Source of the DNA: Aliivibrio sifiae
GTDB lineage: Bacteria; Pseudomonadota; Gammaproteobacteria; Enterobacterales; Vibrionaceae
Direction of reading: 5' to 3'
DNA length: 64,000 nucleotides
Assembly (NCBI RefSeq): GCF_002954705.1
Contig: NZ_MSCO01000002.1
Coordinates: 1,016,571-1,080,570, forward strand
Shown: positions 18,710 to 26,844 of the stretch, piece by piece
Numbering within the stretch: position 1 is the first letter of the stretch
Layout: each line of letters opens with the position of its first letter
The notes under the pieces: model-generated
Seen by the model: only the letters and a program-made list of their open reading frames with translations
Told to the model about the DNA's origin: nothing
Databases searched by the model: none
Translations under genes and position numbers: made by a program

Positions 18710-19834
18710 ATGAAAATATTCAGTAATTTTGAAAGTGGTAACATCCATGTCGTTGCAGCGAATACGCCTGATGATATTCAGCTGACTATTCCTGCAGATA
18801 ACCAAACTGAGATCGCTCAATGGTTTCACTTTCGTTTAGAAAGCCAACCTCAACAGCAGCATTCATTTAAAATTTTAGGGTTGGCTAAATCTGCTTATCC
18901 TGAAGGTTGGCAAGATTACGATGTGGTTGCTTCTTATGACCGTGAAGAGTGGTTCCGTATTCCAACTGAATTTGATGGCGATACGCTTAGCTTTAATGTA
19001 ATGCCAGAGTACCGTTCAATGTATTTCGCGTACTTTGCACCTTACTCGTACGACCGTCACCAAGATCTACTTCACGGTGCACAAACGCACCACAGCTGCC
19101 AGTTAGAAACGCTTGGTGTGACATTAGATAACAATGACATCAGTATTCTAACGATTGGTGAGCCAGCCGAAGGTAAAAAAAATATCTGGATCACTGGTCG
19201 CCAACACCCGGGTGAGACAATGGCAGAATGGTTCATTGAAGGCTTATTATTACGCCTATTAGATGAAACCGATACGGTTGGCCGTGCCCTACTTGATACC
19301 GCTGTTTTCCATATTGTCCCTAACATGAACCCTGATGGCAGTATCCGTGGTCACTTACGTACCAATGCGATTGGCGTGAACTTAAACCGTGAATGGCAAA
19401 CACCATCAATGGAAAGATCCCCTGAAGTATTCCTTGTTCGTGAGCGTATGCTAGCAACCGGCGTTGATATGTTCTTAGACATTCACGGCGATGAGGCCAT
19501 TCCATACAACTTTGTTGCAGGCAGTGAAGGCCTTCCTTCTTACAATGAGCGCATTGCTGAGTTAGAAAATACCTTTAAACAAGCGCTACTAACGATTACT
19601 CCTGAATTTCAAGACGAGATTGGCTACGACAAAGATGAACCAGGTACGGCAAACTTAACCGTTGGTTCTAACTGGGTTGGTGAGCAATTTAAATGTCTGT
19701 CTTATACTGTTGAGATGCCATTTAAAGATCACATTAGCCACGCTGATGAACTGTATGGTTGGTCTCCAGAGCGAAGCATCGCCTTTGGTCAAGACACGCT
19801 ATCTGCTATTTGGGCTACCGTTGGTAAGCTGTAG
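18710..19834 (+). CDS. M14-family zinc carboxypeptidase, cytosolic (Nna1/CCP-like) type
   Basis: A 374-residue cytoplasmic protein without a signal peptide. The N-terminal 150 residues form the beta-sandwich domain typical of cytosolic carboxypeptidases (QWFHFRLESQ and AYFAPYSYDRH). The peptidase domain follows, with the zinc ligands in RQHPGETMAEW (His and Glu), the substrate-binding segment VPNMNPDGSIRGHLRTNAIG with VNLNREW, and the third ligand in FLDIHGDE. The catalytic glutamate is likely in SYTVEMPFKD. Eukaryotic relatives trim glutamate from tubulin; the bacterial substrate is unknown. The gene ends in a strong terminator that is duplicated at 23821-23880. Confidence 0.9.
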   Translation: MKIFSNFESGNIHVVAANTPDDIQLTIPADNQTEIAQWFHFRLESQPQQQHSFKILGLAKSAYPEGWQDYDVVASYDREEWFRIPTEFDGDTLSFNVMPEYRSMYFAYFAPYSYDRHQDLLHGAQTHHSCQLETLGVTLDNNDISILTIGEPAEGKKNIWITGRQHPGETMAEWFIEGLLLRLLDETDTVGRALLDTAVFHIVPNMNPDGSIRGHLRTNAIGVNLNREWQTPSMERSPEVFLVRERMLATGVDMFLDIHGDEAIPYNFVAGSEGLPSYNERIAELENTFKQALLTITPEFQDEIGYDKDEPGTANLTVGSNWVGEQFKCLSYTVEMPFKDHISHADELYGWSPERSIAFGQDTLSAIWATVGKL

Positions 19835-19851
19835 TCTTTGCTATAAATACC

Positions 19852-19890
19852 AAAAAACGCCGTAGATAATACTCTACGGCGTTTTTATTT
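19852..19890. terminator. Terminator after the carboxypeptidase gene
   Basis: AAAACGCCGTAGA pairs with TCTACGGCGTTTT around a six-base loop and is followed by a T-rich tail. The sequence from the stop codon through the hairpin is nearly repeated at 23821-23880. Confidence 0.85.
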
Positions 19891-19913
19891 CAATCTCAAC
19901 AATTCGGTGAATG

Positions 19914-19958
19914 ATACCAATTCCAATAATTATCTGATCTATTTAGTTACATTGGTAT
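19914..19958. repeat. Short MITE-like element, 45 bp (copy A)
   Basis: The element begins ATACCAAT and ends ATTGGTAT. Its first 23 bases match (22 of 23) the inverted right end of the element at 23692-23814, and its last 16 bases match that element's inverted left end. It therefore looks like an internally deleted copy of the same family in opposite orientation. Confidence 0.6.
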
Positions 19959-20261
19959 TAATTGTCATGTCACATCTCACATCCTAATTCTGTGATAACT
20001 GATATTTTCTTCGTACGCCATCATACGATGAGAAATAAAAACGCTCATCAATAAAGAAGACGATATGTGTAGGACATAAAGGTTACAACCGGAAAAGCAG
20101 AAGGATGTATGATGAAACCTGACTGTTTAAACGCATTTTCTGACTAAATTTACATCAATCGCTAATAAATGCACATTTATACAGAAGCCCTGACCTAATA
20201 ATTTATTGATTTTAATTTTTTCACATGTATGCTGCGCAGCGTCAGACAATATAGAATGCTG

Positions 20262-20350
20262 ATATGATAAAGGCAAACCAGTAGAAATACTGGGACGCAA
20301 AGCTTCCGGTCTAAGGGATATTTCCTAAGATAGCGGGGATGCCATAGTAA
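20262..20350 (+). ncRNA. c-di-GMP-I (GEMM) riboswitch
   Basis: The sequence carries the GEMM-I hallmarks in order: AAGGCAAACCA, a hairpin CCAGTA-GAAA-TACTGG with a GAAA tetraloop, the invariant linker GGGACGCAAAGC, a second hairpin TTCCGGTCTAAG...CTAAGATAGCGGGG that includes the tetraloop-receptor side, and the closing ATGCC that pairs with GGCA. This matches the Vc2 class of Vibrio riboswitches almost base for base in the conserved core. It lies about 180 bases before the start of the secreted protease gene in the same orientation, so it very likely controls that gene in response to c-di-GMP. Whether it switches on or off cannot be read directly. Confidence 0.93.
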
Positions 20351-20409
20351 ATACTGATTAATTAACCAATGATGTTACGCATATCGGTTTTTACGTATAA
20401 TTCGATCAT

Positions 20410-20446
20410 AAATCTAAACACGATAATCTTGTGTATAGATTTTATC
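20410..20446 (+). promoter_or_regulatory. Candidate expression-platform hairpin downstream of the riboswitch
   Basis: AAATCTA-A-ACAC at 20410-20421 pairs with GTGT-A-TAGATTT at 20431-20442 around a nine-base loop, followed by TTTTAT. It could be a weak intrinsic terminator within the leader, between the aptamer and the start codon. No clear alternative pairing with the aptamer was found by eye. The rest of the 19959-20528 region, outside the riboswitch and this hairpin, shows no gene. Confidence 0.35.
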
Positions 20447-20528
20447 ATACCGAATATTAACTCCTCTTTGTACTGGTTCAAGCTTTGTTTGCCTTATTGA
20501 ATAATTTAACTCAATAAAGAATTTTCGA

Positions 20529-23500
20529 ATGTTTAAAAGAACACTTCTAGCCTCACTACTATCAACCAGCGTTTACGCGACTGAATTCAATGATAAAATC
20601 ATTGATATGGATTTATTAGCTGGTCAACCTGGTATATATAACAAAAACTTCCAATTTGACAATGATAACAACGCTAACTTTAAGCACATCATCGTTCAAG
20701 CCAAAAACCTCCCGGCTGACGTTGCCTTAACAGTTCGCAGTATTACAGGTGAAGTGCTTTATACTAAATACCGCATCAGCGATGGCGAACATAATCTTTA
20801 TCTGCCGCAAACTGGCGGCTTTATCATATCGGTGACATTGCCAAAAGGTGTAGAGCTAAATAAAAACGCTCACTTAGCAATCGATAAATTAGTATATACT
20901 GACAATGCAACAAGCATGACGCGACAAGATCGTGCATTCGTTGGCGCAGATAACCGTACTCGTCTGGTCTGCCATGAAGGTAGTGACATTTTTACTTGGG
21001 GGCGCAGTGCGTTGGCGCTTGAAGGCGGCGGTAACTTAGGCTCCGCTTCCTCTATTGGCTCTGGCAATTTATTTTTAACTAACGAACATGTGATCGGAGA
21101 ACCACGTCCAATTACCGGTACGGTAGCTTTATTCAATAACCGTCATAGCTATTGTGAAGGCGATGCCCAGCTTGAAGATGTTATCCGCCTTCCTGTTACA
21201 GAAGTGATTGCTGCAGGCCATAAGGCTGATTACAGTTTCTTCAAAATTAATGAATTCGATTTAAATAACTCTGAAGTTAAACGCTTATTTGGTGGTTTAA
21301 AACTGGCGGAAGATAACGCAGTACTCGATCAGACACTAACTATCCCACAAGGATGGCACAAATCAATAGTCGCTACAACTCACGACGACGGCAGTGACTG
21401 TAAAGTTGTTTCTGAAAATAACACCATCACCTTTTATAATTGCGATACTGAAGCAGGCAGTTCAGGCTCTCCTGTGCTTGATCGTAAATCAGGTGAAGTG
21501 GTTGCTGTCCATGCAGCTGCCACTAACAATAAAAATGTCGGTGTAAAAGTATCAGTAATGCGCGAACAAAATCCGTGGTTAAATGATTACGCTGAAAATG
21601 TATCTGTTCTAGGCACTGATGCAAAAGTAAAACTAACCAATATTGCGCTTTCACCTTTCAAAGATAGTGGTATCCTCAAAGCTGATGTGGGGGCGATGTA
21701 TTTTGCTAACACGAACATCACTATCGAGCATCACGATAGCTACTCATTAGTCTATCCGCAATATTTAAATGAACGCACCAATGAAGTTTCCAGTGCCGCA
21801 GAGCTTAATCTACCAATTAAAATATGGTTAGAATCTAACGGTGTTAACTACCCGATCAACAAAGCTATTGATAACGGGAATACCGTCACGCTAAAATACA
21901 ATTCATACGAAGCTGCATCACTCGCTTCACGGGCTTGGATCCCACTTGATATGTATAATGCGCAAGGCCAGCTTGTAGAGCATACAATGATCCGTATGAC
22001 AACAAACTGGTTTGATCCCATGCAACCTCCGTTTGATCCTGAATTGGTTGATGCTGAGATAGAAACCTTCCGTATCAATAATTTCAACACAGTAAGCACA
22101 TTCGCTAAACCCGCTAGCAAAGAAAGAGTAGGTACAGTACTGTTCTACCCAGAGCAAGGCCCGGTGAACCTTACCTGGAGCGATCGTACCATTCCTGATC
22201 TACCTGTTGTCATTGAAAACCGCAGCACAATGAAAAAAGAGGTGATCAACCTTACTGCATATCGTGTTAGTTGTGGGCGTCAGTCAACATTAAACTCAGC
22301 CGCGCCGTGCAGTGATGGAAATCCAGCTACATTCAAATTTGAGTTTCATCCATCTAAAAATAACCACTTAGCTAAAGGTAATTACAGCGGTATTTTACCA
22401 ATGCAGATACGAAATCATGGCGACAACACAGTAGAATCAAATATATTGATGAACATTGATCTCGTTGTTCCAGAGATGGCACCTTACAGCACAGTTAAAC
22501 TGTATGCAGAAAACGACCAAAGTGGCGAAATGGTACAATTTTCTAGCGATGTCGCTGATATGTCTGTGTTCGGTTTTGATAATAAACTATCCTCTTATGA
22601 CATACCGCAAGGCTATTCGGTACGCTTCTTTGAGGGCCTTAACTTTACCGGAACCTACTATACCCGCCATAGCAGTGTTGGCAACTCAACGGTATTTGAT
22701 AACATTGTCAAATCGGTCAAGGTATTACAATCACCCGGTTTTATGAAAGGCCCACAAGTTGTATTAAGTGGTGATGCTAATTACTTCCCAGGGCAGAATA
22801 TTAATCTTACTGCTCAAGTATCTACGACAAACAATATGTCGCTTAGCTACCAATGGAAACTCCCTACTGGTTACCACCTAGTATCAGGAGAGAATACGGC
22901 CAGCGTAATCATTGCAACGCCGAAGAAAGCTCTGTCAAATCAGCAAATAGAAGTGCTAGTGACTGATGGTAAAGTTCATTCGACAGCGATAATTAATATC
23001 TCATCAACACCATCATTAGCCCCAGTTTTACAGGGTATTGAAGATGCTTCCATTGCTTTTGGTGATATATTCAACCCGCGCGATGGTGTTAGTGCAAATG
23101 ATGATTTAGATGGCGATATCACCGCAAATATCACCATAGCTGGTAGTGTAGATAGTCATATTGCAGGAAAATATACGCTAACCTACAGAGTACAAGATAG
23201 CGAAGGCAATACTAGCGAACAGAATCGAATTATTACAGTGGAAGCTGATAATAGCTGTAATAGCAACGATCCTGACGCAACTAAATACCCTGCTTGGCAG
23301 TCTACTAGCGTGTACACAGGCGGCGATATCGTCAGCTTTAATAACCTAATATGGAAAGCCAAATACTGGACTCAGGGGAATAAGCCATCACGAACCACTG
23401 ATCAATGGCAATTATTGAGCAATGTGCAACTGGCCTGGAGCAAAGATGTCGCATACAACGGCAACGATGTAACTATGCATGATGGCCGACAATGGCAAGC

Positions 23501-23576
23501 CAAATGGTGGACCAAAGATGAAAAACCAGGTGTTGCAAACGTCTGGGAAGATAAAGGCGCAGCAAGTTGCAACTAA
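20529..23576 (+). CDS. Secreted trypsin-like serine protease with beta-gamma-crystallin, Ig/PKD-like and chitin-binding modules
   Basis: A 1015-residue secreted multidomain protein. A signal peptide covers about residues 1-17 (ending VYA). A trypsin-like domain spans about 140-350, with the triad His187 (LTNEHVIG), Asp234 (KADYSFFKI) and Ser312 (AGSSGSPVL). A beta-gamma-crystallin-like segment lies at about 655-735 (KLYAENDQSGEMVQF and YSVRFFEGLNFTG). Then come a PKD-like domain (about 745-830), a bacterial Ig domain with DDLDGDITANITIAG (about 832-915), and two type-3 chitin-binding modules at the end (YPAWQSTSVYTGGDIVSFNN and LAWSKDVAYNGNDVTMHDGR). It probably binds chitin or mucin-like material outside the cell and cleaves proteins there. 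The GEMM riboswitch upstream ties it to c-di-GMP. Confidence 0.9.
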   Translation: MFKRTLLASLLSTSVYATEFNDKIIDMDLLAGQPGIYNKNFQFDNDNNANFKHIIVQAKNLPADVALTVRSITGEVLYTKYRISDGEHNLYLPQTGGFIISVTLPKGVELNKNAHLAIDKLVYTDNATSMTRQDRAFVGADNRTRLVCHEGSDIFTWGRSALALEGGGNLGSASSIGSGNLFLTNEHVIGEPRPITGTVALFNNRHSYCEGDAQLEDVIRLPVTEVIAAGHKADYSFFKINEFDLNNSEVKRLFGGLKLAEDNAVLDQTLTIPQGWHKSIVATTHDDGSDCKVVSENNTITFYNCDTEAGSSGSPVLDRKSGEVVAVHAAATNNKNVGVKVSVMREQNPWLNDYAENVSVLGTDAKVKLTNIALSPFKDSGILKADVGAMYFANTNITIEHHDSYSLVYPQYLNERTNEVSSAAELNLPIKIWLESNGVNYPINKAIDNGNTVTLKYNSYEAASLASRAWIPLDMYNAQGQLVEHTMIRMTTNWFDPMQPPFDPELVDAEIETFRINNFNTVSTFAKPASKERVGTVLFYPEQGPVNLTWSDRTIPDLPVVIENRSTMKKEVINLTAYRVSCGRQSTLNSAAPCSDGNPATFKFEFHPSKNNHLAKGNYSGILPMQIRNHGDNTVESNILMNIDLVVPEMAPYSTVKLYAENDQSGEMVQFSSDVADMSVFGFDNKLSSYDIPQGYSVRFFEGLNFTGTYYTRHSSVGNSTVFDNIVKSVKVLQSPGFMKGPQVVLSGDANYFPGQNINLTAQVSTTNNMSLSYQWKLPTGYHLVSGENTASVIIATPKKALSNQQIEVLVTDGKVHSTAIINISSTPSLAPVLQGIEDASIAFGDIFNPRDGVSANDDLDGDITANITIAGSVDSHIAGKYTLTYRVQDSEGNTSEQNRIITVEADNSCNSNDPDATKYPAWQSTSVYTGGDIVSFNNLIWKAKYWTQGNKPSRTTDQWQLLSNVQLAWSKDVAYNGNDVTMHDGRQWQAKWWTKDEKPGVANVWEDKGAASCN

Positions 23577-23611
23577 GTTCTACGGAAAAATAGCCTTATT
23601 TCTGTGACTAG

Positions 23612-23644
23612 AGCCTGTCTGTTTACCCTGACAGGCTTTTTTTA
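23612..23644 (+). terminator. Terminator after the protease gene
   Basis: AGCCTGTC pairs with GACAGGCT around a short loop and is followed by seven T, 36 bases after the stop codon. Confidence 0.85.
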
Positions 23645-23691
23645 CAGTTAGACAACAACGCGTGGAGAATACAGCTCTTTATAAAATATTA

Positions 23692-23814
23692 ATACCAATG
23701 TAACTAATTAGATGATCTATTTATTACGCAGGAAAATCACTTAAGAGTAAGGCAAAATTCTTATAAGTAGTTATTCAACAGTAATAATGAACAGATAATT
23801 ATTGGAGTTGGTAT
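23692..23814. repeat. MITE-like element, 123 bp (copy B)
   Basis: The element begins ATACCAATGTAACTAATTAG and ends with CAATAATTATCTG-type sequence in inverted form closing on TTGGTAT. Its two ends match the ends of the 45-bp copy at 19914-19958 in opposite orientation. Its middle (GCAGGAAAATCACTTAAGAG, then AAGGCA) resembles the middle of the element at 58198-58283. It encodes nothing and lies between the terminator of the protease gene and a duplicated terminator. Confidence 0.6.
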
Positions 23815-23841
23815 ACGTTGTAGTCTCTTTTAATAAACACT

Positions 23842-23880
23842 AAAAACGTCGTAGGTAATACTCTACGGCGTTTTTATTTA
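23842..23880. terminator. Terminator, second copy of the carboxypeptidase terminator
   Basis: AAAACGTCGTAG pairs with CTACGGCGTTTT (one G-T pair) and is followed by T-rich sequence. It ends the minus-strand gene that stops at 23892, and its surroundings from 23821 copy the end of the carboxypeptidase gene region at 19832-19890. Confidence 0.7.
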
Positions 23881-23891
23881 AGGTAATATTA

Positions 23892-24551
23892 CTATTGTTT
23901 AACTTTAGATTGAATCTCTGTTCCCGCTTCTCTCAATAAATTAAACGGAGACATAATCACCCCTTTTACAGCTCCTTGAGTCGCTTGTTGAGATAGCTCT
24001 TCTGTTTTATCTATAATCTGATCGGCTTTAAGCATGATTGGTGGTACTTCTTTACGTAATTTTTCCGACTCTTTGATCACCGCTGGAATTGTCGTTACGC
24101 GATATCCCTTACTCTCTATGAAGGCTTTAGGAAAAACTTGCTCGCGATAATGTTTTAATTCGACCAATACCGTTGGGATTGTCTTTTCATTTATAGCGTT
24201 CATTACCGTAATCACTTCAGGTAACGACTCCGTACGAATAGACTTAACTTCATTAAGAATAAGAGGAATTTTACTGTCTACCGAAACGACGGTTTGATTT
24301 ACATCTTTAACCGTATCTTTTACTTCACTCACTAAAGTCAATACTTGTGGACTTAACTCTTCAATGTGTTGAGCCAATAATAGCCATTGCTCTATTTCAA
24401 GTTTATCCGCGGTTTTATTTACCTCTTCCATTAATTCAGGATAGCGTTCAACCACTGTATTTATTGAATAAGTAAAAGAATAGATAGTGTAACCTAGATA
24501 AAAAATTGAAACCGCTAATAAGGCTTGTATTGCTATTCCTAGTCTCGCCAT
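23892..24551 (-). CDS. Membrane-anchored coiled-coil protein with six 15-residue proline repeats, unknown function
   Basis: I do not recognise this 219-residue protein. Residues about 5-28 form one N-terminal membrane segment (LGIAIQALLAVSIFYLGYTI). Residues about 65-95 are coiled-coil-like (heptads VSEVKDTVKDVNQTVVSVDS). Prolines then fall at 96, 111, 126, 141, 156 and 171, exactly 15 residues apart; each is preceded by I, L, F or a second P and followed by a helical, charged stretch (for example IPLILNEVKSIRTES). The tail contains GAVKGVIMSPFNLLREAG. It is probably anchored in the inner membrane with a rod-like periplasmic part, but topology is inference. The gene upstream on the same strand encodes another small membrane protein. 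Confidence 0.65.
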   Translation of the reverse strand: MARLGIAIQALLAVSIFYLGYTIYSFTYSINTVVERYPELMEEVNKTADKLEIEQWLLLAQHIEELSPQVLTLVSEVKDTVKDVNQTVVSVDSKIPLILNEVKSIRTESLPEVITVMNAINEKTIPTVLVELKHYREQVFPKAFIESKGYRVTTIPAVIKESEKLRKEVPPIMLKADQIIDKTEELSQQATQGAVKGVIMSPFNLLREAGTEIQSKVKQ

Positions 24552-24630
24552 AAGTATTGTCCATAAATAAGTTATGCCTCTACCTTACGACACCTACAGA
24601 AACAAATACAACTACTTATCTACATCGTAA

Positions 24631-24900
24631 TTAAGCTAAAGCCAATAAAATACCACCAACCGTTAAGGCTGCCGATACATACAGGCCTGCTGAATAAGAA
24701 GTATCATTTTCATCTTCAATTTTATCAGGGTGATCTATCCCTAGCACACCATGAGCAAAAGACTCTACTTGCTCTGTCACATCTGCATTTTCGTGCTTAT
24801 TAAATTGATTATCTCGTTCAATTTCTTGTAAAGCATACAATAATGCTTTGCCTTCATTAGACAAGGACACCGTATTATCTTGCACTTTTATCGTATTCAT
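24631..24900 (-). CDS. Small protein with C-terminal membrane segment, unknown function
   Basis: An 89-residue protein (ATG 24898-24900; a TTG four codons earlier is less likely). Most of it is hydrophilic and acidic (LYALQEIERDNQFNKHENAD). The C-terminal 20 residues are hydrophobic (SAGLYVSAALTVGGILLALA) and could be a membrane anchor. No family was recognised and the ribosome-binding site is weak. It is followed 79 bases later by the proline-repeat protein gene on the same strand, so the two may be co-expressed membrane proteins. Coding status is likely but not certain. Confidence 0.5.
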   Translation of the reverse strand: MNTIKVQDNTVSLSNEGKALLYALQEIERDNQFNKHENADVTEQVESFAHGVLGIDHPDKIEDENDTSYSAGLYVSAALTVGGILLALA

Positions 24901-25162
24901 TGATGAGGCCAAGACAGGGACGAACTCAAATTAGCACTAGGTTTTACATAAGTGTATGCCGTTGATTAAGTTGAGATTCCATTTAACATTTATGACCTCA
25001 TAAAAATGACTATTCATCTAAATAATGTATCGAAAGCTATGTGTAAAACTTGTGGTAGTATCAGCAGTTAACGAACAATTTCCGAACTTGATCACTTTTT
25101 CTTTGCAAGAAATTTTAGTTTTCACTCTTCGTTACTTGACCTTCCTTTTTAATCCTATTATA

Positions 25163-25184
25163 TTAATCGTGTTTTTACGATTAA
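25163..25184. promoter_or_regulatory. Perfect inverted repeat, likely ArsR operator
   Basis: TTAATCGT and ACGATTAA form a perfect 8-base inverted repeat with a 6-base spacer, directly before the arsR start codon. Its size and place fit an ArsR/SmtB-family autoregulatory operator. The preceding 24901-25162 stretch has no credible gene. Confidence 0.7.
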
Positions 25185-25198
25185 CCAGTGAGCTGATA

Positions 25199-25540
25199 AT
25201 GACAACTCAATGCCAACCGACAAACAAGTGTACCTTTTCAACTTCAGAACAAGATCTGAAACAAGAGAAAGAGTTTGCAGCACTCGCTAAAGCCTTAGCC
25301 CACCCTGCTCGTGTTCGTATTCTGAAGATTTTATCAACACTAGAGAAGTCAGGTGGCTGTTTAAACAGTGATTTAGTTTCTGAACTTGGCTTAGCGCAAT
25401 CAACCGTATCAGAACATTTACGCGTATTAAAGCAAGCTGGCTTTATTACTGCTGAATCGATACCACCAAAAATGTGTTACCGAACTAACCGTGAATGCAT
25501 TACTCAATTTGAGCAATTAACTAAGAACATTTTGACGTAA
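25199..25540 (+). CDS. arsR: ArsR-family metalloregulator
   Basis: A 113-residue winged-helix repressor, the usual size. The DNA-binding helices are in DLVSELGLAQSTVSEHLRVL. The classic ELCVCDL metal site is absent; instead the corresponding place reads SGGCLNSDLV, and other cysteines occur at CQPTNKC near the N-terminus and PKMCYRTN near the C-terminus, so arsenite may be bound by a different set of cysteines. The start at ATG 25199 gives normal family length; the frame is open for 58 more codons upstream, but that stretch is hydrophobic, unlike ArsR, and contains the operator. It precedes the acr3 transporter gene. Confidence 0.87.
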   Translation: MTTQCQPTNKCTFSTSEQDLKQEKEFAALAKALAHPARVRILKILSTLEKSGGCLNSDLVSELGLAQSTVSEHLRVLKQAGFITAESIPPKMCYRTNRECITQFEQLTKNILT

Positions 25541-25566
25541 TTAAAGACACTACATAAATTCAACAC

Positions 25567-25613
25567 AATCACGTTACTTACAGAGTTTATAATTAAGAAC
25601 GTGATTATTTTTT
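25567..25613 (+). terminator. Terminator or attenuator between arsR and acr3
   Basis: AATCACGTTACTTA pairs with TAAGAACGTGATT (one bulged base) and is followed by ATTTTTT. Just after it, TGAATCG at 25621-25627 and CGATTCA at 25643-25649 form a second inverted repeat before acr3, possibly another operator. This suggests acr3 has its own regulated promoter. Confidence 0.6.
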
Positions 25614-25691
25614 ACTTACATGAATCGCAATTCGACGATACACGATTCAGGGCTATACTAAGAGAATACCTCTCATATTAAGGAATGTATT

Positions 25692-26735
25692 ATGCAACCT
25701 AAACTCAGTTTCCTCGACAGATACCTAACTCTATGGATTTTCCTAGCGATGGCCATCGGCGTTCTTATTGGCGTTCAATTCCCTCAAGTTGCTGAGTGGA
25801 ATGAATCCATGTCAGTCGGTACAACCAACATTCCTTTAGCTATTGGTTTGATTTTAATGATGTACCCACCACTGGCGAAAGTGAATTACAACTTACTTGG
25901 TCCTGTCATGAAAGACAAAAAAGCCATCACTCTTTCACTTATTATGAATTGGGTTGTCGGACCTATTCTGATGTTCATTCTTGCGCTGACATTCTTAGGT
26001 GACCACCCAGGTTATATGGTGGGTATTATTCTCATCGGTTTGGCTCGTTGCATCGCGATGGTATTGGTATGGAACGATATTGGCGGTGGTAATAAAGAAT
26101 ATGGTGCGGCATTAGTTGCCATTAACTCTGCATTCCAAATCGTCACTTACAGTACAATGGCGTGGTTGTTTATCAGTGTTTTACCACCGATCTTTGGCTA
26201 TGAAAGCATGGTTGTTGATATCTCAATGATGGATATTGCACACAGCGTACTTATCTATTTAGGTATTCCATTTTTAGCTGGATTTTTAAGCCGTAAGATC
26301 TTAGTCGCGAAAAAAGGGGAAGAATGGTACAACACGGTTTTCATTCCGAAAATCTCACCTATCACCTTGATTGCTTTATTGGGTACGATTGTTCTGATGT
26401 TTAGCTTAAAAGGTGAAATGATCCTTGAGCTACCAATGGATGTGGTTCGCATTGCCATTCCACTAACTATCTACTTTGTATTAATGTTCTTCTCTAGCTT
26501 CTTTATTGGTAAGAAAATAGGCATTCCTTATGATAAAAATGCATCTATCGCATTCACTTCAACGGGTAATAACTTTGAGCTAGCGATTGCAGTATCTATT
26601 GCGGTATTTGGTTTGAATTCAGACCAAGCATTTGCAGGTGTGATTGGGCCTCTAATCGAAGTGCCTGTATTAATTGCCTTAGTAAATGTCGCATTAAGAT
26701 TGAAAAGTACCTATGAAGTGAAAGCAGTGGCGTAA
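25692..26735 (+). CDS. acr3: Acr3-type arsenite efflux transporter
   Basis: A 347-residue protein with about ten membrane segments. The central family segment [20 protein letters not shown] contains the conserved cysteine needed for arsenite transport in Acr3 proteins, and [20 protein letters not shown] is the second conserved region. It exports arsenite across the inner membrane. The ArsR gene upstream completes the minimal resistance unit; no arsenate reductase gene (arsC) is nearby. The start ATG 25692 follows AAGGAATG. Many databases call such genes arsB although the protein is not of the ArsB family. Confidence 0.94.
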   Translation: MQPKLSFLDRYLTLWIFLAMAIGVLIGVQFPQVAEWNESMSVGTTNIPLAIGLILMMYPPLAKVNYNLLGPVMKDKKAITLSLIMNWVVGPILMFILALTFLGDHPGYMVGIILIGLARCIAMVLVWNDIGGGNKEYGAALVAINSAFQIVTYSTMAWLFISVLPPIFGYESMVVDISMMDIAHSVLIYLGIPFLAGFLSRKILVAKKGEEWYNTVFIPKISPITLIALLGTIVLMFSLKGEMILELPMDVVRIAIPLTIYFVLMFFSSFFIGKKIGIPYDKNASIAFTSTGNNFELAIAVSIAVFGLNSDQAFAGVIGPLIEVPVLIALVNVALRLKSTYEVKAVA

Positions 26736-26773
26736 TACAAAGAGAAATTAATGATTACTCTCTGCCTTTACTA

Positions 26774-26814
26774 AAATGGGTCGTTGATATTATCTATCAA
26801 CGACCCATCTTTTC
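26774..26814. terminator. Terminator between acr3 and the ccoP-type gene
   Basis: ATGGGTCGTTGATA at 26776-26789 pairs perfectly with TATCAACGACCCAT at 26795-26808, followed by a T-rich tail on the plus strand. The genes converge here. Confidence 0.85.
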
Positions 26815-26844
26815 ATCTTTATATTTTTATTGTTCTAAAAGTAA

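Noticed and set aside
25025-25198. Upstream extension of arsR by 58 codons
   Set aside because: The stretch is hydrophobic and unlike ArsR, and it contains the perfect operator dyad. The ATG at 25199 gives the normal family length.
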